A stretch of DNA of 64,000 nt from Paludibacter sp. (lineage in GTDB: Bacteria; Bacteroidota; Bacteroidia; Bacteroidales; Paludibacteraceae): assembly GCA_028690665.1 (NCBI GenBank), contig JAQVAV010000011.1, forward strand, positions 99,907 through 163,906, read 5' to 3'. The notes beneath the pieces were generated by a model. The model saw only the letters and a program-made list of their open reading frames with translations, was not told the DNA's origin and made no database searches. Shown here one piece after another: positions 34,494 through 43,101 of this stretch. Position numbers and translations under genes: made by a program. The first letter of the stretch is position 1; each line of letters starts with the position of its first letter.

Positions 34494-36524
34494 TTACCAG
34501 ATATTCACTCTTTTTTCAGGAGCTACCCACATGGGTGAATCTGACGTTATATTAAATGCGTCATACCAAGCATTAATCTGAGGTAAAGCGCCATCAACAC
34601 GCCATCTTCCAAGCGAATGAGGATCTGTTTTTACACGTTGTAAAATTTCTTTAGAACGAATATTATTAGCCCAAACTCCTGCATAAGCCAAGAAGAAACG
34701 TTGTTCCGGAGTAAAGCCTAATTTATTTCCTAATTTCGTGTCTTTTGTTGCATTTTCAAAAGCCTGGAATGAAATATTCAATCCACCATGATCAGCAATG
34801 TTTTCACCCAGAGTAAATTCACCGTTTGCATGAACCCCCGGAGCCACTTCAATACTATCGAAAAACAGAGCTAAAGCCTTTGTCTGTGCATCAAATTTTT
34901 CACGGTCTTCTTTTGTCCACCAGTTTTTCAAATTACCGTTTTTATCGAATTGTGATCCCTGATCGTCGAAGCCATGAGTCATTTCATGACCGATAACCAC
35001 ACCTATAGCGCCGTAATTAAAAGCATCATCGGCTTCCATATCAAAAAACGGATATTGAAGGATTCCAGCCGGGAAGCAAATTTCGTTGGTTTGAGGATTA
35101 TAATAAGCGTTGACAGTTTGAGGAGTCATTCCCCAACGTGTTTTATCTACCGGTTTACCCATAAAACTAAATTCATATTCGTTTTCGAAACGGCTTGCAC
35201 GAGCCAGATTTTCATAATACGAAATCGATGAATCTATCTTTAGGCCGGAATAATCACGCCATTTGTCAGGATAACCTACTTTTACATAAAACGAATTTAA
35301 TTTCTCGTGTGCAAGTGCCTTTGTCGAATCGCCCATCCATGTCTGTGCATCGATACGTTGTCCAAGTGCAACTTGCAGATTTTTAACCAATTCAAGCATA
35401 CGTTCTTTTGCTTCCGGAGGGAAATATTTCTTTACATACATCTGGCCTACAGCTTCACCGAGGACACCATTAACTGTCGTAACAGCCCTTTTCCAGCGAG
35501 GTTTTTGAGCTTTTACTCCCGAAAGACGCTTGCTGTAAAAATCAAAATTTGCAGTATAAAATTCATCGTTCAGATGACTGGCGGCTCCATCAACAACCTG
35601 CCATGTAAAATACGCTTTCAGATTTTCAAGAGGTTCATCCTGCAAAATTTTGCCCACTTCCTTCATCTGAGGAATTTGTCCAACAGAAACGGTATCGGTC
35701 GAAATTCCAAGACCTTTTATATATTCTTTCCAATTAAAAGCCGGAGTCATGGACTGTAAAGAATCTACAGATATTTTATTGTAATTGGCATGAGGATCGC
35801 GTAATTGTACGTTACTGTAAGCAGCCTGTGCAATCTCTGTTTCGATACGTACCACTATGGCGGCATTGGCTTTAGCTGTGACTGAATCAATACCAATTAG
35901 CTGAAGCATTCTTGCAATATGTTTTTGGTAATCCGCAAGAATCGACTTTGTTTCCGGATCTTTGTTCACATAATAATCACGCTGGCCTAATCCTAAACCA
36001 CCCTGATATGTCTGAAATAAATTGGCATTACTATTTTCATTATCGGCAGCTACATACGGATAAAACAGGCCACTGATTGCTCCTGTCATAAAGCCATCGG
36101 CCAAAAAAGACGGCAATTGACTTTTGTCTGTAATAGCATTAATTTGAGCTAAAACAGGTTTAAGCGGTTCATAGCCTTCCTTGTTTAAACGATCGCTATC
36201 CATGACCATATTATACAAAGTGCCGATTTTTTGTTCCACAGTTCCATCTTTATGTTCGTCGGTAGCCAATCCGGAAATAAGTTCATTCAAACGAACTTTA
36301 TTATTTTCAGCGACTACATCGAAAGAACCATATCGTGAATACTCATCAGGCAAAGGATTATTTTTCATCCATCCTCCACATGCATATTGATAAAAATCTA
36401 CTCCGGGAACAGCTGTAGTATCCATATCGGACAATTTTATTCCCGGGCTTAATTTAGCCGTATTATGGCAAGCTGCTGTCATAAGTGCAATTGAAATAAA
36501 AGTTAATAATTTTTTACTTTTCAT
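34494..36524 (-). CDS. M13-family (neprilysin/PepO-like) metallopeptidase, lipoprotein
   Basis: This 676-residue zinc oligopeptidase has a lipoprotein signal (LMTAACHNT). The conserved N-terminal domain is present (GVDFYQYACGGWMKNNPLPDEYSRYGSFDVV), and the catalytic part has VVIGHEMTHGFDDQGSQFD, the zinc Glu in GENIADHGGL, and the substrate-binding NAYYNPQTNEICFPAGILQYPFF. Length and order match bacterial PepO. It lies 11 bp downstream of dusB on the same strand. Confidence 0.96.
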   Translation of the reverse strand: MKSKKLLTFISIALMTAACHNTAKLSPGIKLSDMDTTAVPGVDFYQYACGGWMKNNPLPDEYSRYGSFDVVAENNKVRLNELISGLATDEHKDGTVEQKIGTLYNMVMDSDRLNKEGYEPLKPVLAQINAITDKSQLPSFLADGFMTGAISGLFYPYVAADNENSNANLFQTYQGGLGLGQRDYYVNKDPETKSILADYQKHIARMLQLIGIDSVTAKANAAIVVRIETEIAQAAYSNVQLRDPHANYNKISVDSLQSMTPAFNWKEYIKGLGISTDTVSVGQIPQMKEVGKILQDEPLENLKAYFTWQVVDGAASHLNDEFYTANFDFYSKRLSGVKAQKPRWKRAVTTVNGVLGEAVGQMYVKKYFPPEAKERMLELVKNLQVALGQRIDAQTWMGDSTKALAHEKLNSFYVKVGYPDKWRDYSGLKIDSSISYYENLARASRFENEYEFSFMGKPVDKTRWGMTPQTVNAYYNPQTNEICFPAGILQYPFFDMEADDAFNYGAIGVVIGHEMTHGFDDQGSQFDKNGNLKNWWTKEDREKFDAQTKALALFFDSIEVAPGVHANGEFTLGENIADHGGLNISFQAFENATKDTKLGNKLGFTPEQRFFLAYAGVWANNIRSKEILQRVKTDPHSLGRWRVDGALPQINAWYDAFNITSDSPMWVAPEKRVNIW

Positions 36525-36535
36525 TGAATTTATAT

Positions 36536-37546
36536 TTAAATACTTATTGAATCTATAATAGCAAATAACTCATGCAGGGTTTCGGCACGTAACATCGAAA
36601 TACGGGTTTCTCTGAAATTTGGAATTCCTTTAAAAAGTGGTGTCGCTGCCAAATGGCGACGACTATGAATAATTCCTTTCAGGCACTTGTCAGCAACTAT
36701 TTCAAGAGGAGTATTCTCTTCAATATCAAGCCAATAAACCGATGCAACAACATGTTCTTTCAGAATTGCCTTTTGCTCTTCAAAGCTAAGAGGTTGTCTG
36801 TTTTCTCCTGTTTCGAAATAATGCTTCACCTCCTCAAAAATCCATGGACGGCCAATAGCTCCCCGACCAATCATAACGGCATCTACACCATATTTATTGA
36901 AGCATTCCAAAGCCCGTTCGGGAGTCGTTACATCACCGTTCCCGATAATTGGAATCCTCATGCGAGGGTTGTTTTTTACTTCTCCGATTAAAGTCCAGTC
37001 GGCGTCTCCTTTGTACATTTGAGAACGTGTCCGCCCATGAATTGTCAACGCCTGAATACCACAATCCTGCATCTGTTCTGCCAGATTCACAATGATTTTG
37101 CTATCATCGTCCCAGCCTAAACGGGTTTTGGCAGTAACAGGGAGTTTCACGGCATTTACCACGGCCGAAGTAATTTCGAGCATACGCGGAACATCCTTCA
37201 GAAGTCCGGCTCCGGCCCCTTTACCGGCAACCTTTTTTACCGGGCAGCCAAAATTTATGTCAATAATATCCGGCTGAGCTTCTTCGGCAATGCGAGCAGC
37301 TTCTGCCATCGAGGCCGGATCGTGACCATATATCTGAATTGCAATCGGGCGCTCTTCAGGATAAATCGTAAGTTTTTGCTGCGTACGGTTTACACTGCGT
37401 ATCAGTGCTTCGGACGAAACAAATTCGGTGTATAGCATATCTGCACCAAAGCGTTTACACAAAAGGCGGAAAGCCGGGTCGGTAACATCTTCCATAGGTG
37501 CCAGAAATAATGGCTTGTCAGGGAATTCTATGTTCGAAATCTTCAT
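36536..37546 (-). CDS. dusB: tRNA-dihydrouridine synthase B
   Basis: This FMN-dependent enzyme reduces uridines in the tRNA D-loop. Motifs: LAPMEDVTDPAFRLLCKRFGADMLYTEFVSSEAL at the start, the catalytic Cys in DINFGCPVKKVAGKGAGAGLL near residue 100, HGRTRSQMYKGDADW and GNGDVTTPERA for FMN. The C-terminal helical domain with HLAATPLFKGIPNFRETRISML completes it. The 336-residue length is normal. Confidence 0.95.
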   Translation of the reverse strand: MKISNIEFPDKPLFLAPMEDVTDPAFRLLCKRFGADMLYTEFVSSEALIRSVNRTQQKLTIYPEERPIAIQIYGHDPASMAEAARIAEEAQPDIIDINFGCPVKKVAGKGAGAGLLKDVPRMLEITSAVVNAVKLPVTAKTRLGWDDDSKIIVNLAEQMQDCGIQALTIHGRTRSQMYKGDADWTLIGEVKNNPRMRIPIIGNGDVTTPERALECFNKYGVDAVMIGRGAIGRPWIFEEVKHYFETGENRQPLSFEEQKAILKEHVVASVYWLDIEENTPLEIVADKCLKGIIHSRRHLAATPLFKGIPNFRETRISMLRAETLHELFAIIDSISI

Positions 37547-37741
37547 ATTTATACAAAATCGGGCACAAAGTTAAGTATTTATTGATAAACAACAAATCCG
37601 AAATTATAATAAACTCATTTTCAAGCAGAATTGTTTTTATAAAAAATATTTTTATAGAAATAAAAACATAAAAAACAGCTGAATTGCCTGAATCGTTTTG
37701 ATTTTTATAATATCATTCCTAAAAGACCTTCAGTAAATATC

Positions 37742-37749
37742 TATATTTG
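37742..37749 (+). promoter_or_regulatory. -7 box upstream of the beta-barrel gene 37772
   Basis: TATATTTG is an exact TAnnTTTG match 22 bp before the start codon. A -33 element is not evident. Confidence 0.35.
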
Positions 37750-37771
37750 CAAATGAAAAAATATTCTTAAA

Positions 37772-38653
37772 ATGAAAAAATATTTTATTACCGTCATTAT
37801 AATCTTTGGTATTGGAAACTTATATTCACAAACGGTAAAATATTCAACCTCATGGTTTGGCCCCAACGCGAATCCGGTACCGGAATTTTCTGATGCTACT
37901 ATTCCCCAAAAAACAAACATTGATTTGACAGCCGACTATTATCAGGGTTTTGGGCAATATGGCAACGGAGATAAAACCATAAACGGATATTTTAAAATTG
38001 AACTGCCACTTCTTCCGGAACGGGTGTCGCTTAAAGTATGGACGACTATTTTCGAACACTATAATGTAACTCAGGAGTTGGGAGATTACAGAGGCATGGG
38101 TAATCTGCAAGGTAAATCAAACGGTGACTTTTATGTACAAACACGCATTTCTGTTCTGAAAGAAAGAGAATCATGGCCGGCAATTATTCTTAATTCAACT
38201 TTAAAAACCGCTTCGGGAACCGATTTTGCCGACCGCCGGTATTTCGACACACCGGGATATTATTTCGATGTGGAATTCGGGAAATCGCTTTTTCTGAAAT
38301 CGAAGCTTATAACTGAAATCAGAGCTGTGGCCGACCTTGGCTTTCTCTGCTGGGAAACAACCGGTAGCCGGCAGGATGACGCTCCCATGTATGGAGTGAA
38401 ACTGATTGCCGGAAATGAAAAATGGAAATTTGAAAATACTTTTTCCGGTTATTGGGGTTGGATGCATACTTATCCGCCTTATGGCTCCGACTACGGAGAT
38501 GCCCCCATGGTTTATACCTCAAAATTTATCATACCAACCTATTATATGAACTATTTCGTTCAATATCAGTATGGGATTAAAGATTTCCCCTATCAGCAGT
38601 TCCGGTTTGGAATCAGCTTCCCCGTAGAAAAGCTAACCCCAAAATACAGGTAA
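37772..38653 (+). CDS. DUF5020-like putative outer-membrane protein
   Basis: The 293-residue protein has a signal peptide (ITVIIIFGIGNLYSQ) and an aromatic-rich body of alternating strands (YYQGFGQYGNGDKTINGYFKIELPLL, KFENTFSGYWGWMHTYPPYG, YMNYFVQYQYGIKDFPYQQFRFGISFP). The sequence resembles the DUF5020 group, related to Tsx-like channels, but this is from memory of the pattern. It is a single gene between dusB (divergent) and the U32 gene. Confidence 0.7.
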   Translation: MKKYFITVIIIFGIGNLYSQTVKYSTSWFGPNANPVPEFSDATIPQKTNIDLTADYYQGFGQYGNGDKTINGYFKIELPLLPERVSLKVWTTIFEHYNVTQELGDYRGMGNLQGKSNGDFYVQTRISVLKERESWPAIILNSTLKTASGTDFADRRYFDTPGYYFDVEFGKSLFLKSKLITEIRAVADLGFLCWETTGSRQDDAPMYGVKLIAGNEKWKFENTFSGYWGWMHTYPPYGSDYGDAPMVYTSKFIIPTYYMNYFVQYQYGIKDFPYQQFRFGISFPVEKLTPKYR

Positions 38654-38732
38654 TTTTATAAATAGTTTTTTGTAATTTTGCACAAAATAAACATCAATCC
38701 TCAAACTTCAATTTGGGGATTTTTTATGAACC

Positions 38733-40025
38733 ATGACAGAATTAAAAACAAATAATATTTCCCCCGATGCCAGAGGCAATTACGAAATTATGGCTCCGGC
38801 AGGTTCCTGGGAAAGTTTAGCCGCAGCTATTAAAGCCGGCGCCGATTCGGTATATTTTGGTATTGAAAAACTGAATATGCGTGCCAAATCGAGTAGTAAT
38901 TTCACAACCAACGATTTACGTGAGATTGTTCGTATTTGCCACGAAAACAATGTGAAAAGCTATCTCACGGTAAACACGATACTCTACGACAATGATCTTG
39001 CATTGATGCGCGAAATTATTGATGTGGCTAAAGAGTCACAGGTTTCAGCCATCATTGCTTCAGACGTTGCAGCATTGATGTATGCTAACAGTATCGGAGT
39101 TGAAGTTCATCTGTCAACTCAGCTGAATATTTCGAATGTAGAATCACTCAAATTTTATGCGCAGTTTGCCGACGTAGTTGTTCTTGCCCGCGAACTGAAT
39201 ATGCAACAGGTTTCGGAAATATATAAAGCTATTGTAAATGAAAATATCCGGGGAAAAAGTGGCGGATTAATTCGCATCGAAATGTTTTGCCACGGAGCAT
39301 TATGCATGGCAGTTTCGGGAAAATGCTACCTTAGCCTGCACGAAAAAAATCTTTCGGCCAACCGGGGAGCCTGTAATCAGATCTGCCGGCGAGGCTATAA
39401 TGTAAAAGACAAAGATTCTGAAATAGAGCTCGATGTAGACAACGAGTACATTATGTCGCCCAAGGACTTAAAAACAATCGGTTTTATCGACGAAATGATG
39501 CGATCGGGTGTTCGTGTTTTCAAAATTGAAGGCCGCGCCCGCGGAGCCGAATATGTAAAAACTGTTGTAGGTTGCTATAACGAGGCTATTGAATCGGTAC
39601 TCGGCGGAACATTTTCAGAAGAAAAAATTACCGAGTGGGATAAACGTCTCGGTAAAGTTTTCAATCGCGGATTCTGGAACGGATATTACCTTGGACAGCG
39701 ATTAGGTGAATGGAGTGCCAATTATGGTTCGGAAGCCACTCACAAAAAAATATATCTGGGAAAAGTAACGAACTATTTCAGCAAAATAGGAGTCGCAGAG
39801 ATACTACTCGAAGCCCAGTTCATCGAAAAAGGAAACGAAATCCTTATCACAGGAGAAACTACCGGTGCTTACGAAGATACTATTGAAGAAATACGAGTGA
39901 ATCTGAAACCTGTCGACCGGGTAGAGAAAGGCACTTATTTCTCCATTAAAACAAAAGAACTGGTTCGACGAAATGATAAGTTATTCAAAATAGTCCCAAC
40001 CGAACATACCCAAAACCGCCAATAG
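38733..40025 (+). CDS. Peptidase U32-family protein
   Basis: This 430-residue protein has the U32 core: IMAPAGSWESLAAAIKAGADSVYFG at the start, STQLNISNVESLKF near 130, EMFCHGALCMAVSGKCYLSLHEKNLSANRGACNQICRRGY with the four conserved Cys near 190-225. The C-terminal extension is a beta domain. Members such as RlhA, TrhP and UbiU/V act in RNA hydroxylation or oxygen-independent hydroxylation rather than proteolysis, so the name peptidase is doubtful. A -7 box TAATTTTG lies at 38673-38680. Confidence 0.9.
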   Translation: MTELKTNNISPDARGNYEIMAPAGSWESLAAAIKAGADSVYFGIEKLNMRAKSSSNFTTNDLREIVRICHENNVKSYLTVNTILYDNDLALMREIIDVAKESQVSAIIASDVAALMYANSIGVEVHLSTQLNISNVESLKFYAQFADVVVLARELNMQQVSEIYKAIVNENIRGKSGGLIRIEMFCHGALCMAVSGKCYLSLHEKNLSANRGACNQICRRGYNVKDKDSEIELDVDNEYIMSPKDLKTIGFIDEMMRSGVRVFKIEGRARGAEYVKTVVGCYNEAIESVLGGTFSEEKITEWDKRLGKVFNRGFWNGYYLGQRLGEWSANYGSEATHKKIYLGKVTNYFSKIGVAEILLEAQFIEKGNEILITGETTGAYEDTIEEIRVNLKPVDRVEKGTYFSIKTKELVRRNDKLFKIVPTEHTQNRQ

Positions 40026-40035
40026 ATTCTGGCAT

Positions 40036-40070
40036 AAAAAAGCGACCGGACTCACGCACGGTCGCTTTAA
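40036..40070. terminator. Bidirectional terminator between U32 and sppA genes
   Basis: AAAGCGACCG (40039-40048) and CGGTCGCTTT (40059-40068) form a 10-bp stem; A-runs precede it and follow it, so sppA on the minus strand gets a strong U-tail. Confidence 0.8.
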
Positions 40071-40101
40071 AATTAGAAATCTATATATAAAAACGCAATA
40101 A

Positions 40102-41847
40102 TTATTTAACGTCAAGTTCGTAAGGTAAACGAGCCTGTATTCCCTGAAGATTCTTGATATTTCTGATTTTCTGATAAATTTCATACTGATCACCCAGTTG
40201 TGCTTTTGTGATACGGACTTCCATATCATCCCCAAAGCTTTTCAACAACCTGGTCATAAAATCTTCTTTTTCGGGGTATTGCTTTACCTGATATTCATCA
40301 AGTCCGGCTTTCTGAGCTGCGATAGCAATAGCGTCATTCATCCCTCCTATTTTATCAACCAAACCAATTTTTATAGCTTCTTCTCCTGTCCACACGCGAC
40401 CTTCTGCAATTGCTTTAATTGCATCTGTCGCCATACCACGACCATCAGCACAGCGTTTTACAAACAACTCATATCCCCGGTTTACGTAGTTTTGCATCAT
40501 AACTCTTTCTTCCGGACGGAATGGCCGGTTGATAGAAATTGCATCACTCATCTTATTGGTCTTCACTCCATCGTAAGTAAATCCTAATTTTTCACTCAGA
40601 CCAGATATATTAGGGATCATACCAAAAATGCCTATGGATCCGGTAATTGTATTCGGTTGTGCAACAATCGAATCGGCCATACTCGAAATATAGTAACCTC
40701 CGGATGCTGCATAATCGCCCATTGAAACTATTAAAGGCTTCTTGGTTTTAAGTACCGACAACGCGCGCCATATCTGTTCCGCACCATAGGCACTACCACC
40801 CGGAGAACTCACACGGAATACAACGGCTTTAACGGTCTCATCTTTGGCAACATCATTAATCGTTTCAACCAAATCATCCGATTTAATGCCTTTATCATCT
40901 CCATCGTCAATCCCGCCAACAGCATAAATTACAGCTAATTTGTCTTTTTTAAACTTAGCATTATCCGGAACATTGCACATTTGTGTATGTGTCAACAGTT
41001 TATAATCGTCAACATAGTCATTAAGAATACTGTCTGCCTGATCGATATAAACAAGCGAATCAACCAAAGCATACTTTTTAGTAAGTTCTGTTGGCTGGAA
41101 CATCAGGCATTGATCAGCATAAGCATTTAACGAATCCACAGGGATATTCCGGGAAGCCGAAATTTGCGACAGCATATTGTCCCAAAGAGAATTCATATAC
41201 ACCGTAACCTGTTCCCGGTTTGCATCACTCATTTTTGTATTGATAAATGGTTCAACAGCCGATTTATAGGTTCCAACCTTTACAATCTGCATTTCTATCC
41301 CTAATTTATCAAGCGTATTTTTAAAAAACGTCAATTGAGCTGCAAGTCCTTTGAGTTCAAGCATACCCTGTGGATTGATCAGAATTTTATCGGCAACTGA
41401 GGCTAAATAATAATTTTTCTGCGAATATGTATCGGCATAAGCCAAAACAAATTTTCCAGTTTTTTTAAAATCAATCAGAGCATCACGTATCTCTTTTAGA
41501 GAAGCAAATCCACCCGCGAGCGTTCCTCCCTTAAGATAGATTCCTTTTATATTCTCATCGTTTTTAGCCTTTTCGATGTTAGCAAGTACATCATCGAGCC
41601 CCAACACCTTTTCTTCGGGCTGACCAAAAGCCTCTGCCATAGCTGCCGCAACGGGATTATCATCCGAACGATCGACCAGCGAACCTTCCAAATCAATTTC
41701 ATAAACAGAGTTAGGTTTCACTTGTGTTACTTTTTCTGATGAACCGGCTACTGCCCCGACAACACCTAATAAAATCAGAGAGCCGAGCAACGATGCCACG
41801 ATAACACCAACAATTGTTGCCAGCGTATATTTTAAAAATTGCTTCAT
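40102..41847 (-). CDS. sppA: Signal peptide peptidase SppA, 67K type
   Basis: This membrane-anchored Ser-Lys protease of 581 residues has one N-terminal membrane segment and two tandem ClpP-like domains. The general-base Lys is in KVGTYKSAVEPFI (near 200) and the nucleophile Ser in DYAASGGYYISSMAD (near 385). SPGGSAYGAEQIWRAL near 350 is the oxyanion-loop region. It digests leftover signal peptides in the inner membrane. Confidence 0.95.
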   Translation of the reverse strand: MKQFLKYTLATIVGVIVASLLGSLILLGVVGAVAGSSEKVTQVKPNSVYEIDLEGSLVDRSDDNPVAAAMAEAFGQPEEKVLGLDDVLANIEKAKNDENIKGIYLKGGTLAGGFASLKEIRDALIDFKKTGKFVLAYADTYSQKNYYLASVADKILINPQGMLELKGLAAQLTFFKNTLDKLGIEMQIVKVGTYKSAVEPFINTKMSDANREQVTVYMNSLWDNMLSQISASRNIPVDSLNAYADQCLMFQPTELTKKYALVDSLVYIDQADSILNDYVDDYKLLTHTQMCNVPDNAKFKKDKLAVIYAVGGIDDGDDKGIKSDDLVETINDVAKDETVKAVVFRVSSPGGSAYGAEQIWRALSVLKTKKPLIVSMGDYAASGGYYISSMADSIVAQPNTITGSIGIFGMIPNISGLSEKLGFTYDGVKTNKMSDAISINRPFRPEERVMMQNYVNRGYELFVKRCADGRGMATDAIKAIAEGRVWTGEEAIKIGLVDKIGGMNDAIAIAAQKAGLDEYQVKQYPEKEDFMTRLLKSFGDDMEVRITKAQLGDQYEIYQKIRNIKNLQGIQARLPYELDVK

Positions 41848-41942
41848 AAATAAATATTTGAAATTCTACATTTGAATATCCTGCAAAGGAAATCAATTCT
41901 CTTTGATTTTCAAAATAAATTTATCGTTTTTCGATAAATACT

Positions 41943-42239
41943 TTAAATATATTGTTGAATTTCACGCATCATAGTCATGCGATCACTTCCACCGGGTTTA
42001 CGCCATACAACCTGCCCGTTTTTGAACATCATAAATGTCGGAACTGCCTGAATGCCATACTGTGCAGCAACAGTCTGGTTTTTATCCACGTCTATTTTTA
42101 ATACACGAATTTTACCCTGCAGTTCTTTGGCAATGGATTCTACAATCGGGCTCATAGCTTTACAAGGGCCACACCAAGTAGCATAAAAATCGATTAACAC
42201 GGGCTTTTCTCCATTGATAATTTGCTGGAAAGTTTCCAT
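41943..42239 (-). CDS. trxA: Thioredoxin
   Basis: This 98-residue thioredoxin has the canonical WCGPCK redox site in DFYATWCGPCKAMSPIV, the buried Asp in LKIDVDKN, and the cis-Pro loop QAVPTFMMFKNGQ. There is no signal peptide, so it is cytoplasmic. A candidate reductant for ArsC and the peroxiredoxin in this window, though not linked to them. Confidence 0.95.
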   Translation of the reverse strand: METFQQIINGEKPVLIDFYATWCGPCKAMSPIVESIAKELQGKIRVLKIDVDKNQTVAAQYGIQAVPTFMMFKNGQVVWRKPGGSDRMTMMREIQQYI

Positions 42240-42270
42240 AATATAATATTTTTAATAATTATAAAACAAG

Positions 42271-42308
42271 AAAGTCGGTGTACGACGTTCCGGTCGCGCA
42301 CCGACTTT
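42271..42308 (-). terminator. Hairpin between hsp20 and trxA
   Basis: AAAGTCGGTG (42271-42280) pairs with CACCGACTTT (42299-42308). On the minus strand it is followed by a weak T-rich stretch, so it is a likely but not strong terminator for hsp20. Confidence 0.5.
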
Positions 42309-42332
42309 CGGAAAACAGGTTATGATGCAAAT

Positions 42333-42770
42333 TTACTTAATTTCGATCATTTTTGCTGGTTTCGGTTTAGCTTCTTCTCTTTTAGGAATACTGACTGTCA
42401 GAATTCCTTTATCGTAAGCAGCCTCTATTTTTTCACCATCAGCAGTCTGAGGTAAAGAAAATGAACGGCTAAAAGACTGATAGCTAAACTCACGTTTTGT
42501 GAAATGTTCCCCATCTTTAGTTTCATTTTCGACTTTCTTTTCCGAGGAAATAGTCAATGTATTGTGATTAAGTTCGATTTTAAAATCCCCCTTTTCAAAT
42601 CCCGGAGCTGCAACTTCAACTGTAAAAGCATCGGTATCTTCTTTGACATTTACAGAAGGTAATGTTGTGTTGGTTTCTGAATAATTCTGATTTGCCCAAT
42701 CAAACAATTCACCATCAAAAAAACGGTCGAATAACGACGGAACCTGATTTGAATTTCTTACTAGTAACAT
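42333..42770 (-). CDS. Small heat-shock protein, Hsp20/alpha-crystallin family
   Basis: This 145-residue chaperone has an alpha-crystallin domain from about residue 37 (LPSVNVKEDTDAFTVEVAAPGFEKGDFKIELNHNTLTISSEK). The conserved FSRSFSLPQTADGEKIEAAYDKGILTVSIPKRE lies near 100-132, and it ends with a C-terminal tail bearing PAKMIEIK. An inverted repeat (ATCTGG and CCAGAT, 42825-42847) lies upstream and may be regulatory. Confidence 0.94.
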   Translation of the reverse strand: MLLVRNSNQVPSLFDRFFDGELFDWANQNYSETNTTLPSVNVKEDTDAFTVEVAAPGFEKGDFKIELNHNTLTISSEKKVENETKDGEHFTKREFSYQSFSRSFSLPQTADGEKIEAAYDKGILTVSIPKREEAKPKPAKMIEIK

Positions 42771-43101
42771 AATTTTGTCCTCCTATATTTTAGTTATACA
42801 TTTATTTTTAAATTTCGATTTGGTATCTGGCAAAATAAATACCAGATCTAAAATTCGGCCATTTTGTCTTATTTTTAAATATAGTACTGACATAATTTCC
42901 AAAAATAGGCCGTTTGTACAATAATTTTAGTAAATAAGCGAAAATACCGGTTAAAAAATAAAATGAGAATTTAGCAAAAAATCATCTTTTATATATTTTG
43001 CCAAAGAAAACACATAAATATGCCATGAATTATTCCATGCGTATTGTCTTCGGATATAAAATCATTAAATTTGTTGTCTTAAATAAAAAAATATAAGCAA
43101 C
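42771..43101. other. AT-rich divergent intergenic region between hsp20 and the M6 protease
   Basis: No gene is seen in these 330 bp. It must hold the promoters of both flanking genes. The only symmetric site I found is ATCTGG-N11-CCAGAT at 42825-42847, 55 bp upstream of hsp20. Confidence 0.5.

Noticed and set aside
35307..35759. 150-codon plus-strand frame opposite the M13 peptidase
   Set aside because: Shadow of a long, well-conserved gene; Phe/Ile/Cys-rich with no family features.
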